Counted from the first letter of the stretch, positions 11,747-26,247 are shown. The stretch: 64,000 nt of DNA from Hyperoodon ampullatus (GCA_949752795.1 OX457062.1:95593777-95657776), one strand, 5' to 3'. Translations and numbers: made by a program. The notes: generated by a model from the letters alone, not told the origin.

Positions 11747-11773
11747 TGTGTGTGTGTGTGTGTGTGTGTGTGT
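11747..11773. repeat. (TG)n microsatellite
   Basis: About 13 uninterrupted TG units followed by 'tatgggtgcg'. Confidence 0.95.
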
Positions 11774-11975
11774 ATGGGTGCGCAGGCATGCTTGCAACTC
11801 TCATTCTTAAATATGAATGTACAGTCACCAGGCATTTGAAGAAAGCCAGAAAAAGACAAAAATAGAACAAAGGATATCAGAGAAGCAAAGCAGGCAAGAT
11901 ATGAAAAAAATTTTTCTAACTATAATATTCATAGAGCAGTAGTTCTCAAGTTTGGTTGCATGTTAGAATCAACTG

Positions 11976-11978
<3 letters not shown>

Positions 11979-12028
<50 letters not shown>
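11979..12028. repeat. (AT)n microsatellite of about 25 units, inside a SINE tail
   Basis: Pure AT run. It lies between the left target-site duplication (ends ~11982) and the antisense SINE body, so it is part of the retroposon's 3' tail. Confidence 0.95.
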
Positions 12029-12032
<4 letters not shown>

Positions 12033-12227
12033 TTATTTTATTATCATTTTTAAAATATTTATTTATTTGGTGCACCAGGTCTTAGTTGCAGCACGTGGCA
12101 TCTTTAGTTGCGGCATGTGAACTCTTAGTTGCGGCATGTGGGATCTAGTTCCCTGACCAGGGATCGAACCCAGGCCCCCGGAATTGGGAGTGCGGAGTCT
12201 TAGCCACTGGACCACCAGGGAAGTCCC
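12029..12227 (-). mobile_element. tRNA-derived SINE, antisense, with AT-expanded tail
   Basis: Head end 'gaccaccagggaagtccc' at 12210-12227, and two copies of 'ttagttgcggcatgtg' in the body. Target-site duplication 'aactggagatat' at 11971 and 12228. Confidence 0.9.
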
Positions 12228-12410
12228 AACTGGAGATATTTTAAAGATAAGTTTCCTCTCCCAGACAACACACCAGACTAATAAAATCACAATCTCTGGA
12301 GGTAGGATACAAGAATCCATATTTTTTAACTTCCTCAGATTATTTCAATATGCAGACAAATTTGAGAACCACTGTCAAAGAGAGATGAGAAGATTCTATA
12401 TCCACGAAAT

Positions 12411-12441
12411 ATTGGGCTGGCCAAAAAGTTCATTCGGTTAG
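12411..12441 (+). mobile_element. Mariner terminal inverted-repeat fragment
   Basis: 'ttgggctggccaaaaagtt' followed by 'cattcgg' matches the end of bovine-type mariner elements, which begin TTGGGTTGGCCAAAAAGTT. Only this one end is recognisable before a SINE begins at 12488. Confidence 0.65.
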
Positions 12442-12487
12442 TGAATACATTGTTCAATAAAATGCTTGGTGAAAATGAAAAATGTGT

Positions 12488-12885
12488 GGGACTTCCCTGG
12501 TGGCGCAGTGGTTAAGAATCCGCCTGCCAATGCAGGGGACCTGGGTTCAAGCCCTGGGCCAGGAAGATCCCACATGCCGCAGAGCAACAAAGCCCGTGCA
12601 CCACAACTACTGAGCCTGAGCTCTATAGCCTGCGAGCCACAACTACTGAGCCCATGTGCCACAACTACTGAAGCCCATGTGCCTAGAGCCCATGCTCCGC
12701 AACAAAGGAAGCCACCGCAATGAGAAGCCTGCACACCACAACAAAGAGTAGCCCCCGCTCGCCTCAACTAGAGAAAGCCCACGCGCAGCAACGAAGACCC
12801 AACACAGCCAAAAATAAATACATACATACATTTATTTTAAAATAAATACATACATACGTTTATTTTAAAATAAATTTTAAAAAAT
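12488..12885 (+). mobile_element. tRNA-derived SINE, long form
   Basis: GGGACTTCCCTGGTGGCGCAG head, repeated 'cacaactactgag' body and a degenerate '(ataca)n tttatttt' tail that is itself duplicated at 12813-12885. Confidence 0.88.
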
Positions 12886-12894
12886 TAAAAAAAT

Positions 12895-13735
12895 AAAAAG
12901 GTAAATAACAAACAAAGTAATTTCTCAGACCACAATGGAATGAAGTTAGAAAACAGTAAGGAGAACTGAAAAATTTTGTGTAAATTAAACAATACTCTCT
13001 TAACCAATGGGGCAAAGAAGAAATCACAAGGAAAATTAGAAAATACTTAGAGATAAATGAAAACAAAAACACAGCATTCCAAAACTTATGGGATACAGCA
13101 AAAGCAGTGCTCAGAGGCAATTTATAGCTGTAATTGCTTACATTAAAAAAGAAGGAAGATCTCAAATAAGCAATCTGACTTTACAACCTGAGGAACTAGA
13201 AAAAGAAGAACAAACTAAACTCAAAGCTAGCAGAAGGGGGACTTCCCTGGCAGTCCAGTGGTTAAGACTCTGCGCTTCCAATGCAGGGGGCGTGGGTTCG
13301 ATCCCTGGTCAGGGAACTAAGATCCTACTTGCCACACGGCGCAGCCAAAAAAAGAAAAAAAAAAAAAAAGCTAGCAGAAGGAAGCAAATAATAAAGATTA
13401 GAGCAGAGATAAATGAATAGAGGATAGAAAAACAATAGAGAAAATCAACAAAACCAAAAGTTGGTTCTTCAAAAAGATTAACAGAATTGAAAAGCCTTTA
13501 GCCAATTGTCTAAGAAAGAGAGACTCAAATAACTCCAGCCAGAAATGGAAGTGGGGACATTACTGCCAATTCTACAGAAGTGAAAAGGAGCAGAGAGTAC
13601 TGTGAACAGCTGTATGCCAACAAACTGGAGAGCCTAGATGAAATGGACAAATTCCTAGAAACACAAAACTTACCAATACTGAAAAAGAGAACTTGTAAGA
13701 CCTATAATTAGAAGATTGAATCAGTCATCAAAATT
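12895..13735 (+). mobile_element. L1 ORF2 fragment, sense, interrupted by a SINE
   Basis: The stretch includes 'gccaacaaactggagagcc', 'agaggcaatttatagctgt' and 'aaaaccaaaagttggttctt', which are L1 ORF2 endonuclease/RT-linker wording, with many stops. The SINE at 13238-13368 splits it. Confidence 0.82.
13238..13368 (+). mobile_element. tRNA-derived SINE, short form
   Basis: GGGACTTCCCTGGCAGTCC head and 'gtgggttcgatccctgg' box B. Target-site duplication 'agctagcagaagg' at ~13225 and ~13370. Confidence 0.92.
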
Positions 13736-14395
13736 TTTTTTAAAATCAAAGTAAAATACACAAAACATGAAATTTACCATTTTAACTGTTTTTAAGTGTA
13801 CAATCCAGGGGTATTAAGTACATTCACATTGTTGGGCAACCATCACCACTGTCCAGCTTCTGAACTTTTTCATCATCCCCAGTTGAAACTCTGGACCCAT
13901 TAAACAACGATTCCTTCCTTTCCCTCCCTCAGTCCCCAGTAACTTCTATTTTCTGTCTCTATGGATTTGCCTAGTCCAGGTACCACATAAGTTGAATCAT
14001 ACACAATTTGTCCTTTTGTATCTGGTTTACTGCACGTAGCATAATGTTTTCAAGGTTCATCCATGTTGCAGCATGTGTCAGAATGGCCTTCCTTTTTAAA
14101 AAGCTGAATAATATTCCATCGTGTGTATATACCACATTTCCTTTATCCATTCATCTGTTAATGGACATTTGCATTTCCACCTGTTGGCTGCTGCAAATAA
14201 CACTGCTATTAATATTGGTGTACAAATAACAGAGTCCCTGCTTTCAGTTTTTTTGGGAATAAACCTAGAAGTGGAATTGCTGGATCATACAGTAATTCTA
14301 TATTTAACTTTTTGAGGAACTGCCATACTAGCTTCCATAGTGGCTGCACCATGTACATTCCCACCAGCAATGCACAAAGTTGAACATTAATTTTT
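13736..14395 (-). mobile_element. L1 3'-end fragment, antisense
   Basis: 'caaccatcaccactgtcc', 'tctctatggatttgcctag', 'catgttgcagcatgtgtcag' and 'ggaattgctggatcatac' are standard antisense L1 3' phrases. It abuts a sense L1 piece at 12895-13735, giving opposed L1 halves. Confidence 0.85.
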
Positions 14396-14587
14396 ACAAG
14401 TCTTGATTAAATAGTCTATTATGTCTGGAGGAATTCAGTAAAACATAGTCCAGGTGGGAAAATGCAGCCTGAGCTGTGCCTGCCCAAAATGCTGGACTGC
14501 TGTATGTTCCAGCTCAAGGTAACTAGTGACCTGCCTATTATTGGAGAGTAAAGATTAAAGATTAGGTGAGTGAAGTATATAAAAACT

Positions 14588-14712
14588 GGGGAATTCCCTG
14601 GCGGTCCAGTGGTTAGGACTCCACGCTTTCACTGCCGAGGGCCCGGGTTCAATCCCTGGTTGGGGAACTAAGATCCCGCAAGCTGTGCGGTGCAGCCAAA
14701 AATACAAAATAA
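14588..14712 (+). mobile_element. tRNA-derived SINE, short form
   Basis: GGGAATTCCCTGGCGGTCC head, 'gggttcaatccctggttg' box B and an 'aaaataaaaataaaaa' tail. Sequence 14713-15055 shows no recognised feature. Confidence 0.9.
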
Positions 14713-15054
14713 AAATAAAAATTGGTCTTCTTTCCCAGGAAAGACTGAACTGTCATGTTAAGGGTACTAGTAATGCTTGAAAATTCCATGATCCTTAGAT
14801 TAAAAAGATTTCAGAAATATCAGAGAAGTAACTAGATCAGGGATCCTCCCCCAATATTTTATTATGAAAACTGTTAAATAAAAGAATTTTGGAAGAATTG
14901 TACAGTGAATTCTAAATACTCACCAACTAAATCCTACAATTAACATTTTGCTATATTTGCTTTATCACACGGCCATACCTCTCTATCCATTCGTCAGTCT
15001 TATTTTTTGATACATTTCAAGTAAGTTGCAGACATCAGTGCACTTTACCCTTAA

Positions 15055-15775
15055 ACACTTCAGCATGCTGGAGAGGGTATGGAGAAAAAAGAACCCTCCT
15101 AGACTGTTGGTAAGAATGTAAATTGGTGCAGCCACTATGGAAAACAGTATGGAGGTTCCTCAAAAACTTCAAAGAGAGCTACCGTATGATCTAGCAGTCC
15201 CACTCCTGGGCACATATCCAGAAAAGATGAAAACTCTAATTCTAAAAGTTACATGCACCCCAGTGTTTATAGCAGCACAATTTACAATAGCCAAGACTTG
15301 AAAGTAACCTAAGTGTCCATCACAGATGAATGGATAAAGAGGATGTGATACACACACACACACTCTCTCTCTCTCTCTCTCTCACACACACAATGGAGTA
15401 TTTCTCATCCATAAAAAAGAATTAGGAGTTGGGGATTAAAAGATACACACTGCTGTATATAGATGTAAGTAGTAACTCTCAGACCACATGGTGTTAAAAA
15501 ATTTTTATCTCGATGCACTATAAATTCTTTTTGTGTCTTTTAATTTTTCCAGATTTAAAAGACTTAAGAGTAGAATACCACACTGCTATATATAAAACAG
15601 ATAAACAACAAGGATGTGCTGTATAGCACAGGGAACTATAGTCAATATTTTGTAATAACCTATAATGGAAAAGAATCTGAAAAAGAAGTGTGTGTGTGTG
15701 TGTGTGAGAATCACGTTGCTGTACACCTGAAACTAACACACCTTTGTAAATCAACTATACTTCAGTTAGAAAAAA
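15055..15775 (+). mobile_element. L1 3' end, sense, with internal microsatellites
   Basis: 'actatggaaaacagtatgg', 'ctcctgggcacatatcca' and the cetartiodactyl-type end 'acctgaaactaacacacc ... caactatacttcagtt'. It includes a (CA)n(CT)n(CA)n run at 15351-15392 and a (GT)n run at 15690-15707. It ends just downstream of the TMEM25 poly(A) site. Confidence 0.87.
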
Positions 15776-15809
15776 AACATATTTGAGGGAATGAAACAGA
15801 CATGCAGCA

Positions 15810-17005
15810 TTCACTCAGTCAAGTTTATTGAGAATCTACCACGTGCTCAGCACTGTCCTCGGCAGTAACGTGAGAAAAATTACAAAACAAGATACCAAGA
15901 AGGGGAAAATACACTTTGCACTCTGTTAATCTTTTCCACGTTGCTTTTCAAAAGTGTTCTTCGGTCGTTTTGGGATATGTGATCTCCCTGCTTTTTCCAC
16001 GTCCCCCTAAGGTTTCCAGCACTGTCAAGTTATGTGCCACTATGGCCATCCCCTAAAGAACAGAGGATGGGACAGGAAGAACAGCTTCCTGCTGATGGGG
16101 CAGTGAGGGCTGGGGTCCCATAGCGGGGTAGGTACTTTGAGCGGGAACCCGTCAACCCCGAGGGCTCAGGGCACTCACAGTGAATCATAAAAAGGCCAGA
16201 CTTGGGGAAGCCCCAGACAGGGCCCTGGGGCCCTTGCTCACCCCCTCCCTGGAAGATGTGCTTAAAGTGCTAACACTGTAAGAAAACAAGGCATAGCTAC
16301 ATGCAGGCCTGGACGCACCAGACTTCTCACCTCCCATTCTTCCCCTTTCTTGTGCTAACACCAGGCGCTGGCACCACCAGGGCCCAGGCCAGAGGGGAAG
16401 TCTAGTGCCAAGTGAAGAAGTGGAGAAGGTCCAATGTATAACCTATGATGCCCAAGAGGGGGCTGGGGCAGAGAGGTGTGCAGCAAAGGGTACTGGTCTG
16501 TGCTTGGCCAGCGCTGCTGGGCCAGAGGTGAGTTCCTGTGCAAAGGGCAGGTTGGTTCTCTACAGCTAGCAGGGTCCTAAATTTTCCCTGAGGGAACAAA
16601 GCTGCATAGCACGGGAAGGAGATCCAGGACGTGCAGGGCCCTCCCAACCAGGCTTGCCCCATGCCTGCTGTACACGGTGCTGAGGAGCACCGGTGTGGGG
16701 CAGAGAGCTGCCCCAAGCCGACAGGCCATGCCACGCTTAGATGCTGGACGACCTCCAGGCACACCTGGACAGAGAGCCCCATCCGCCTGGGCACAGGCAA
16801 TCATGCAGGCCCTCAACCAGAGTTGGAACAAGGGCTTAGGTCCAGCTGGCAGCCTTGCCAAGGATACCAGTGACCCAGAGGACAAGCAAAAGTGGCAGTG
16901 GCATGGCCTCGTCCCGTTGGCAATGTGGCCAGGCAGAGGATGCCTTGGAGGAGAACCGGGAGGGTGCCCAGGGGCCAAGAAGGCACCCTCTGTCTTAGCC
17001 TCAGC
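15810..17005 (-). other. TMEM25: TMEM25 3'UTR
   Basis: Non-coding stretch after the stop. On the minus strand AATAAA lies at 15829-15824, which fits a 1.2 kb UTR. Open frames here on both strands (16355-16980) have no family resemblance and are GC-driven. Confidence 0.65.
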
Positions 17006-19926
<2,921 letters not shown>

Positions 19927-20089
19927 TCAGTGGTGAAGTCAAGGACGCAAATGGTCGAGCCCAAAGGTCCAAACCCAGCCAGCACGTACCTGTACACCTT
20001 GCGGGCACAGAACTGAGCGCTGACTCCACGGGACAAACAGGCACACGCTCGCAGGTACACAGAAACAACCTGCAACCGTGCAGCCCGCA

Positions 20090-20950
20090 CCAGGCCCAGA
20101 AGCACACACGCGCGCGCGTAAACACTCGGGTACACGTGCCCCTCCCCCAAAGGGACCGCCCTTCTCCCGACCCCGGCTCTCTCCTGCCCGCTTCCCTCAC
20201 CCACCTACGCCCCTTCTCCCCTCCTCCGGATTTGGGCCGAAGAGGAGAGGATCCGGGAGGCGGGGGTCGCGAAGCATGCCCGCCCCCGCCTCGCCCCGCC
20301 TTCCGGTGCGGCTCACCTGGCTCACTCCCCGAGAGCAGCCGGAGCGACTGCTCAGGTCTGATGAGCACCGCAGTCGTCCGCAGGGGCCCGGGCTGCGCCA
20401 GGCAGGGCCAATCGATGCCCGACCTCGGCCCAAAGGACCCCCCCTCCCCCAGGGCGGCGGCTCCGGGACCACATCCCGCGCCCCGCTGACTGCCTCGCGC
20501 GCTGGGGATACTTGAGCGCCCTTCCCTGCGGGGACGGCGGAGGACGCAGACACAGGCGGTGGCTGGGAGAGCCGGCAGGTTTATTGGTTGCGGGCGCCCC
20601 CCTTTCCCCCACGCCCGCCCGCCCGCCGGCGGCTCAGCGCCGGTCGCGGGGCCCGCGCAGCTGCCCCATCACGTCGGCCAGCATGCGGTTGCACAGCGCC
20701 GCATACGGGTTGAGCAGCACCAGCTGGCGCCGAGCGAACGCGCTGCCCAGCCGCGCTGCCCGCTCGAAGTCCCTGCGGGCGTCGTCGTCCCGGCCCTGCA
20801 GTCGTGCCACGAGCCCGCGCTGCACGAAGCCCTGGCGGGCGGCGCGACCCCGACCGCCGCTCAGCACCAGCGCGCGCTCCAGGTCCTCCAGGGCGCCTGC
20901 GGGACCGACGGACGGGCGGGGGTCAGGGCCGCGGCCAGCAAGCGATCCGG
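20090..20950. promoter_or_regulatory. TMEM25: CpG island: TMEM25 promoter / TTC36 3' end
   Basis: CpG density rises sharply from about 20090 and persists to about 20950, spanning the presumed TMEM25 start and TTC36 exon 3. On the minus strand a strong donor CCAG|GTGAGC ends a likely non-coding TMEM25 exon 1 at 20317. The transcription start is not placed. Confidence 0.7.
20580..20585 (-). terminator. TTC36: TTC36 poly(A) signal AATAAA
   Basis: Canonical hexamer on the minus strand 49 bases after the stop codon, inside the CpG island that serves TMEM25. Confidence 0.85.
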
Positions 20951-23900
20951 CCCCGAGTGGAGGCTCTGGGGCTCGGCCGTTTACATCCCTCCTGCACTTG
21001 ACCCTAGAGATCGGTATTGTTATTCCCTTTACGCAGATGAAGACTGGAAGCGTTGGCAAGACTCGGCCTGGCTGGGCTGCACAGCCAGTTAGTGGCAGAG
21101 CTGGGACTGAAGTCCAGGTCTCGCCTTGTCCGTGTTATTTTCCACCATCTGATACATCAAAACACGGACGGAGGGTCACTATGTTATGAATCTCGCCCTG
21201 TTGCCAGGCACGCATACGTTATTAACCATCTACCATGTGCCAGGTGACTGACTCCGAATCCCAGAGTCCAAAAACATTAGAATTAACTGACAACCATGTC
21301 TTATACAATAAAGTCCTTTTTTTCCTCTCTCTCTCTCTTTTTTTTTGCCGCACCGCGGGGCATGCGGAATCTTACTTCGCTGACCAGGGATTGAACCCGT
21401 GACCCTGCAGTGAAAGTGCAGATTCTTAACCACTGGACCCCCAAGGAAGTCCCTCTCTAACTTTTGAAGACATTTCTCTCCTCTTTTCCATTGATGCCTT
21501 AAAACCGCTTCTCTCACCTGTGTTCTCTACTGACTGCCTCTTCTCATTCTTTATTTCCATGGTCTTCATTATTTTGTATCTAATTTTCTTTGAAAGAGGT
21601 CTTGGAGCCAGAGGTGGCCTGCAGCATTTTTGTTTTTTATCATCCTCATAAATACTTGGCTCATTAGGCATCAGAGCTGTGAACTCAACCTCAGGCAGCC
21701 AGCTGGTATCCACTGTAGGGTACTGAGCTGCATTTCTTCAATTCACTCAAGTTCTCTAGTCTATCGCGCCTGTCAGGGCAGGGCGCTGGGGGAGCGCCAG
21801 CAGCATCCTACAGCAAGGCTGATCTTCCCTGTCCTCTCTCTGTGTGTTTTGGTCCCCGGAACCCAGCAGAGGCTCTGCTTCCCGTCCTGACTGGTCGGTT
21901 GAGAAGCTTTCTAATCAATCACAGCATTCTTTGCTTTCCCTCAGAGGAGCTGGTCAGGAGGAATTGAAGGCCTTCTCCAGGCAGAATCCCCTCTGATGCT
22001 CTCGGGTTTTGGTCTGCAGGCTGTCCCAGCGGCCTTTATGGCCCTTCTCTGCCAAAGCCAGGTGGCAGACAAGCCTGGGAAAGGCCCTCAGAGTCCCCCA
22101 ATATTCCCAGAATGGAGTCCAAACTCCCCAGCCTGGCATTCCTGGCCCCAGGAACACCTCTACCACCACGGGTCTCGATAGTCTCGTAGTTCCCTACTAG
22201 GCTTCTGTGGTTTACCCTTTAGTTGAAACCCATTAGTGATTTCCGGTGTTTTCAAGACAAAGTCCAATCTCGGCCTAATGTTTGCAGTTGTTCACTCTCT
22301 GGCCCCTGTTTACCTCTCCAGGCTCTGGAGAGGCTCCACTCTTCCAGCACTCCCTTTTCCAGCCAGATTCCCTGTACCTGTCCATGACTTCAGGACCTCT
22401 ACAGGCCGTGCCTTCTCCCACTCCCTGCCCTCCATCCAGCTAACGCCTACTCATCCTTCAAAACTCACCCCTCAGGAACAGATCCCATACTGAACCCTGT
22501 TGGCTTGTTATGCTGCTATTATATCTATGTGTCTGTTCTACCCTCTAGGCTGTGAGCTTCTTGAGAAGCAGTATCATGTGGGGATTAAGAGCACAGGCTC
22601 TGGAGCCCTGCCACCTGGACCAGATCCCAGCTCTGCCGCTTCTCAGCTGCGTGAGTAGGAAGCTACTTAACCTCCATGCTTCAGTTTCTTCATCTGTAAA
22701 ATGGAGATAACAATAGCACGTACATTTAGGGTTGTTTTGAGGATTATATGAATGACTACAACTCACATGTGAAGTGCTGAGTGCCTGGCACATAGTAATT
22801 GCTATAAGCACTATAATCCTCAGCACCTAGCCCACTGCTAGAATGGTAGGCTCTCATTAAATTTTTATCAATAAGTAAATGGAATGCAGTCCCCCTGACT
22901 CTCACAATATCCCCAAGAGATTAGCCGAGCCCATGATATGTCTCTTATGGGTAGAGACATAGGTTCCAGAGGGGCTTAGTGACTTCCCACGCCCCGTGCC
23001 CAAGCCCCACAGACACACCGTCTCTGGTCTGCACAGGCTCCAGGGACTCTCCCCTCACCTGCCACGTCTCCCCGGAGTCGCCGGGCCTGGGCTCGGTTGT
23101 TGTAAGCCGAGGCCCTCTCAGGCAGCAGGTTGATGGCTTGGCCAAACTTCTCCAGGGCTGTGCTGAGGTCGCCAGCCTCTGCTGCCATCACCCCTTGCAG
23201 CTCCAGGGCCTTGGACTGCTCCAGCTGTGCTCGAGGGAAAACTCCATCTGTGCCAGGGAGGGAGCCAGGAGGGGACAGGTGTGCAGTTGGGAGCAGGAAG
23301 CAAAAGCCACCTGGGGCTTTGGAAACCTGGGACATGAGCCAGGGCTGACTGGGCAGGGGTGTAGGTCACAGCAGGAGTCAGATGCAGTGTTTGGGGCAGG
23401 GGGAACTGAGGTCAGCAAGGCAGAGAACGAGCACTGCTTAAAGTTCCAAAGGGACCTGGGAAAGGGGCCTTGGTTGGCTCCCCACTGCCAAGAGAATGAA
23501 ACCCAAACTCCTTAGCCTGTAGCTAAATGATTTGCTCAAGGTCATACCGCCCATAAGCTGCACAGCTTGGGTTTGAACCCAGGTCTTTCTGGCTCTTCAG
23601 TCTGTCTCTATTTTGTTCTGTTCTACTCCACTGCTTCCAACAGGAAGGCCTCCATGACATACCCGGGTCATGAAAACCATTTCCAGTGTTTCTCTCAGCT
23701 TTTCAGCCTCAAGTTTCATTAAGGCTCAGGTTTCACTCCTTTAGAAACAAAGGGCATGAAAAACCCCTGACGCGGACAGCAGGCCCCCTTAGGGGCTGGT
23801 GGAAAAGCCAGTGAGCGCACTCGCTCCGGAAGAATTAGCTCAGGGCTTGGCTTGTAAGGTGTGTGACACTGAATACTTGCTTAGGGTGGAGCCATTTAGC

Positions 23901-24372
23901 TGAGCCACCCCCTGCCCTGTTTCTTTCTTCCCTGCTGTGGAGGGTGACATACTCTGTTGTGACAAAGACGTGAGCGGTTCACATGGTCCCTCTCCCCATC
24001 AGCACAGTTAAGCTTGGACCATGGGGTGAACTGAGTGGGGAGGTAAGTTCAGAGGGTGGTGGTGGAGGAGAAACCTGGCTTTCTCCTCTGGGCACAGTGA
24101 CTCTTGCCAAGCCCCCGTCAGTGCACTGAGGATCAGCAATCATCATCCAAGGGTCGTGGAACAAGGGCCCTCGTAAGACCACCTACCTCTGCCACCCCAG
24201 CGAGGCAGCAGACCAGCCAATGTGGAGAGCTATACTACAAGGTCGAATACTGACCTTCATCTCCTTCTTCCTTCTCTGCTTCCTCTCCCAGGTCCAACCC
24301 AACAGTGTCTCCAAACGGAGTGTCGGGGTTGAAGATGGCCTGCAACACTGCCTGATCATTTGGAGTCCCCAT
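20634..24372 (-). CDS. TTC36: TTC36, tetratricopeptide repeat protein 36 (complete, 189 aa)
   Basis: Small TPR protein (HBP21), strongly expressed in liver and kidney; reported to bind HSP70 and to protect 4-hydroxyphenylpyruvate dioxygenase in tyrosine breakdown. Three exons: 24372-24255 ([20 protein letters not shown], acidic [10 protein letters not shown]), 23247-23059 ([18 protein letters not shown] to RRLRGDVAG) and 20896-20634 ([16 protein letters not shown] to the end; TGA at 20636-20634). Total 570 bases, 189 aa, equal to human. Three TPR units are visible at about residues 52-85, 86-119 and 125-158, with the usual small/aromatic spacing ([32 protein letters not shown]). The poly(A) signal AATAAA lies at 20585-20580, so the 3'UTR is only about 70 bases. 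Confidence 0.96.
20985..21125 (-). repeat. MIR fragment in TTC36 intron 2
   Basis: Reads as a reverse MIR: 'ttattccctttacgcagatg', then 'cacagccagttagtggcag' and 'ctgggactgaagtccagg'. Confidence 0.6.
21338..21453 (-). mobile_element. tRNA-derived SINE, short form, antisense, in TTC36 intron 2
   Basis: 'gccgcaccgcggggcatgcg', 'gaccagggattgaacccgtg' and the head end 'ccaaggaagtccc'. Preceded by (ct)n and poly(T). Confidence 0.88.
22100..22550 (+). repeat. L2 fragment in TTC36 intron 2
   Basis: 'gtccaaactccccagcctgg', 'cactctctggcccctg' and 'tactcatccttcaaaactca' are typical L2 3'-region phrases. Orientation relative to the consensus is uncertain. 21454-22099 shows nothing recognised. Confidence 0.5.
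22570..22815 (+). repeat. MIR element in TTC36 intron 2
   Basis: Nearly full MIR: 'aagagcacaggctctggag', 'ttcagtttcttcatctgtaa', 'aaatggagataacaatagca' and 'gagtgcctggcacatagtaa'. Confidence 0.85.
23495..23605 (-). repeat. L2/MIR remnants in TTC36 intron 1
   Basis: 'aaacccaaactccttagcct' (L2-like) followed by 'ttgctcaaggtcatacc' and 'gggtttgaacccaggtc' (MIR-like). The rest of intron 1 (23606-24254) shows nothing recognised. Confidence 0.5.
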
Positions 24373-25069
24373 GGTGCTCAACTCAAAATCCAAAAAGGTG
24401 ACTCCCTGTGAGAGGGAGGAAAAAGGGGTGAGGGCCGAGCCTCCAGCCAGCTGATCCAGAGGGAGGAGGTCCGTTTGAGGACCAGCCCCCATGAGGAGGA
24501 ATGTTGACCATTCCTTGGCTGCAGTGTAAACTCAGCCCCCTTTAGCCTGGGGATAGTGACCCTGGCTTGGCAGAATATATTTACAAATATTTCTCAACTG
24601 CCTCCCTACCCCCACCCCAGTCCTAGGGAGAGAGAGAGTAAATAAATTGCATTTCAGCTTTAAGGTGGAGTGGAGCAAAGAGAGGGTACTGCCCAGGCTC
24701 TCCCTGAAATGCTTTCATTATATTATATTCGTAGATTGGGAGGAGCTCATTAGAAGCCAACGCTTGACCACCCGTGGATGAAGAAGGGGGATATATGTAC
24801 AAAGTAAAGGAACTATTCCTTTGTCGTCTTGACCCGTTCCTCATATCCAGAGTTCATTAGGTCCTGAACATACATCACTGATGAATAAGGGAAGAAAATA
24901 TGGTTGAGAGACAGTGTAGAGTGGGGCCTGAAGGAAGGCGGTGGGGAATGATTTCATGATTCCACCTTAAAAGAAAGGACTGTGGAAGGGACTTTGTAAT
25001 CAGGTCACGGGCCACGCCCCTCCCATTCATCCACCTCAGCCAAAGCCAAAAGAAAGTTCAACCATGTGC
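24373..25069. promoter_or_regulatory. TTC36: KMT2A-TTC36 intergenic interval with the TTC36 promoter
   Basis: Only about 0.7 kb separates the KMT2A poly(A) site from the TTC36 start codon, so the TTC36 promoter must lie here or in the KMT2A 3'UTR. No TATA box is convincing. A TATTTAC-type (FOXA-like) motif near 24580 would fit liver expression, but that is inference from seven bases. The reading frame stays open upstream of the chosen ATG to 24492. I kept the start at 24372 because it matches the human N-terminus. Confidence 0.45.
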
Positions 25070-25087
25070 AGCAATAAACTTGACATG

Positions 25088-25093
25088 TTTATT
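25088..25093 (-). terminator. KMT2A: KMT2A poly(A) signal AATAAA
   Basis: Canonical hexamer on the minus strand; cleavage is expected about 20 bases further, near 25070. A second AATAAA sits at 25077-25072 on the plus strand and is irrelevant to this transcript. Confidence 0.75.
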
Positions 25094-26247
25094 AATTAAA
25101 CTATCACTTAAATAAAAAAAAGTGCATAGAAAATAAACATGTTTAAAAACTCCTTTTTTTTTACAACTATGTACACTTTTTACTTTTACATTCAGTCTTT
25201 CGTAGACAGCTTTCAGCATTATTATTTTTTGAACTATTAAAGTATTTTCCTTCATCCCTGTCACAGGGAGTTAACACTGATGGACTTTAGACACATTTTT
25301 TTCCTTTATTTTTCTCTTTTTCTCTAACCAGAAGCTTGGAAGAACACAAGGAAAAAAAAAACCGAAAGATCTGTTATACATGATAAAGTTGTCAAGAAAT
25401 GTCTTATTTCTAGAAAAGAAGCTTGTCATCTGTTGAGCTTTTGAAACAATTATTCAACTACCTGTATTTACTAAAGAGACTGGTAAAAGTTCAATAAAAG
25501 AAACACCACAAGTCTATTTTCTTGGTTGAAAGACAGAACTAGAGTACCTCGGAACAAGATACCAGGAAAGCACAGAACACAATTTTCCCCTAAATGCAGG
25601 TGGTAACCCCAACATTCATAACCAAAAATAGAGAAACAAGGAGTACAGGTACTGACTGGCAACATTCACAGGCAGAAAAAATCCAGGTGACACCATTTCT
25701 GCATTTCTCTCTGATCCCAGGAATGGACTGTTCCGCCATCCCCTTAGGATGGGTCCCCCCCCATTGGGGGGGACCAGAGGAGCGCCAGACTGACATTTTC
25801 CTGCCACTACTAGCAACTGTAACACAATCCTTATCTATAGTGTTAAGAGAATTAAAAGCCATGGACTGAACTAGGCTTTGTTACATGGTGCATTACTATA
25901 TTAGTTCCTATATATATCATATTTATATTTATTTGAAAACCAAAACAAAAAAGTTGCAAGTTTTCAGAGTGTGAGACTTGACTGGTATTCATGATTCGGC
26001 ACAAAACCATCTGCTAGATAACCTTGTATTGCTTTAAAATGAAGGAAATGAAACATAAAATTACACCCAGCCCTTTGCAATGACCCGCTTTTCCTTTAAA
26101 AAAAAAAACCCAAAAAAACCACAACTTGATTTCTATTTTTAAAAAAATCCCAAATCAAACTTAACATCTGACAAGGTTTTGACCTTTAGTATTTTCAGAT
26201 ACTTGATTGAACGACAGTCCTTTAGAAAGATACATTCATTAAAAGGT

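Noticed and set aside
15351..15392. (CA)n(CT)n run as a possible regulatory Z-DNA or CRISPR-like array
   Set aside because: Simple microsatellite inside an L1 tail; no spacer structure. No CRISPR is expected or seen in this vertebrate DNA.
24373..24492. In-frame upstream ATG that would extend TTC36 by 40 codons
   Set aside because: The human-like N-terminus starts at 24372; the extension has no resemblance, and 'cctccctctcacag' within it looks more like non-coding or an acceptor.
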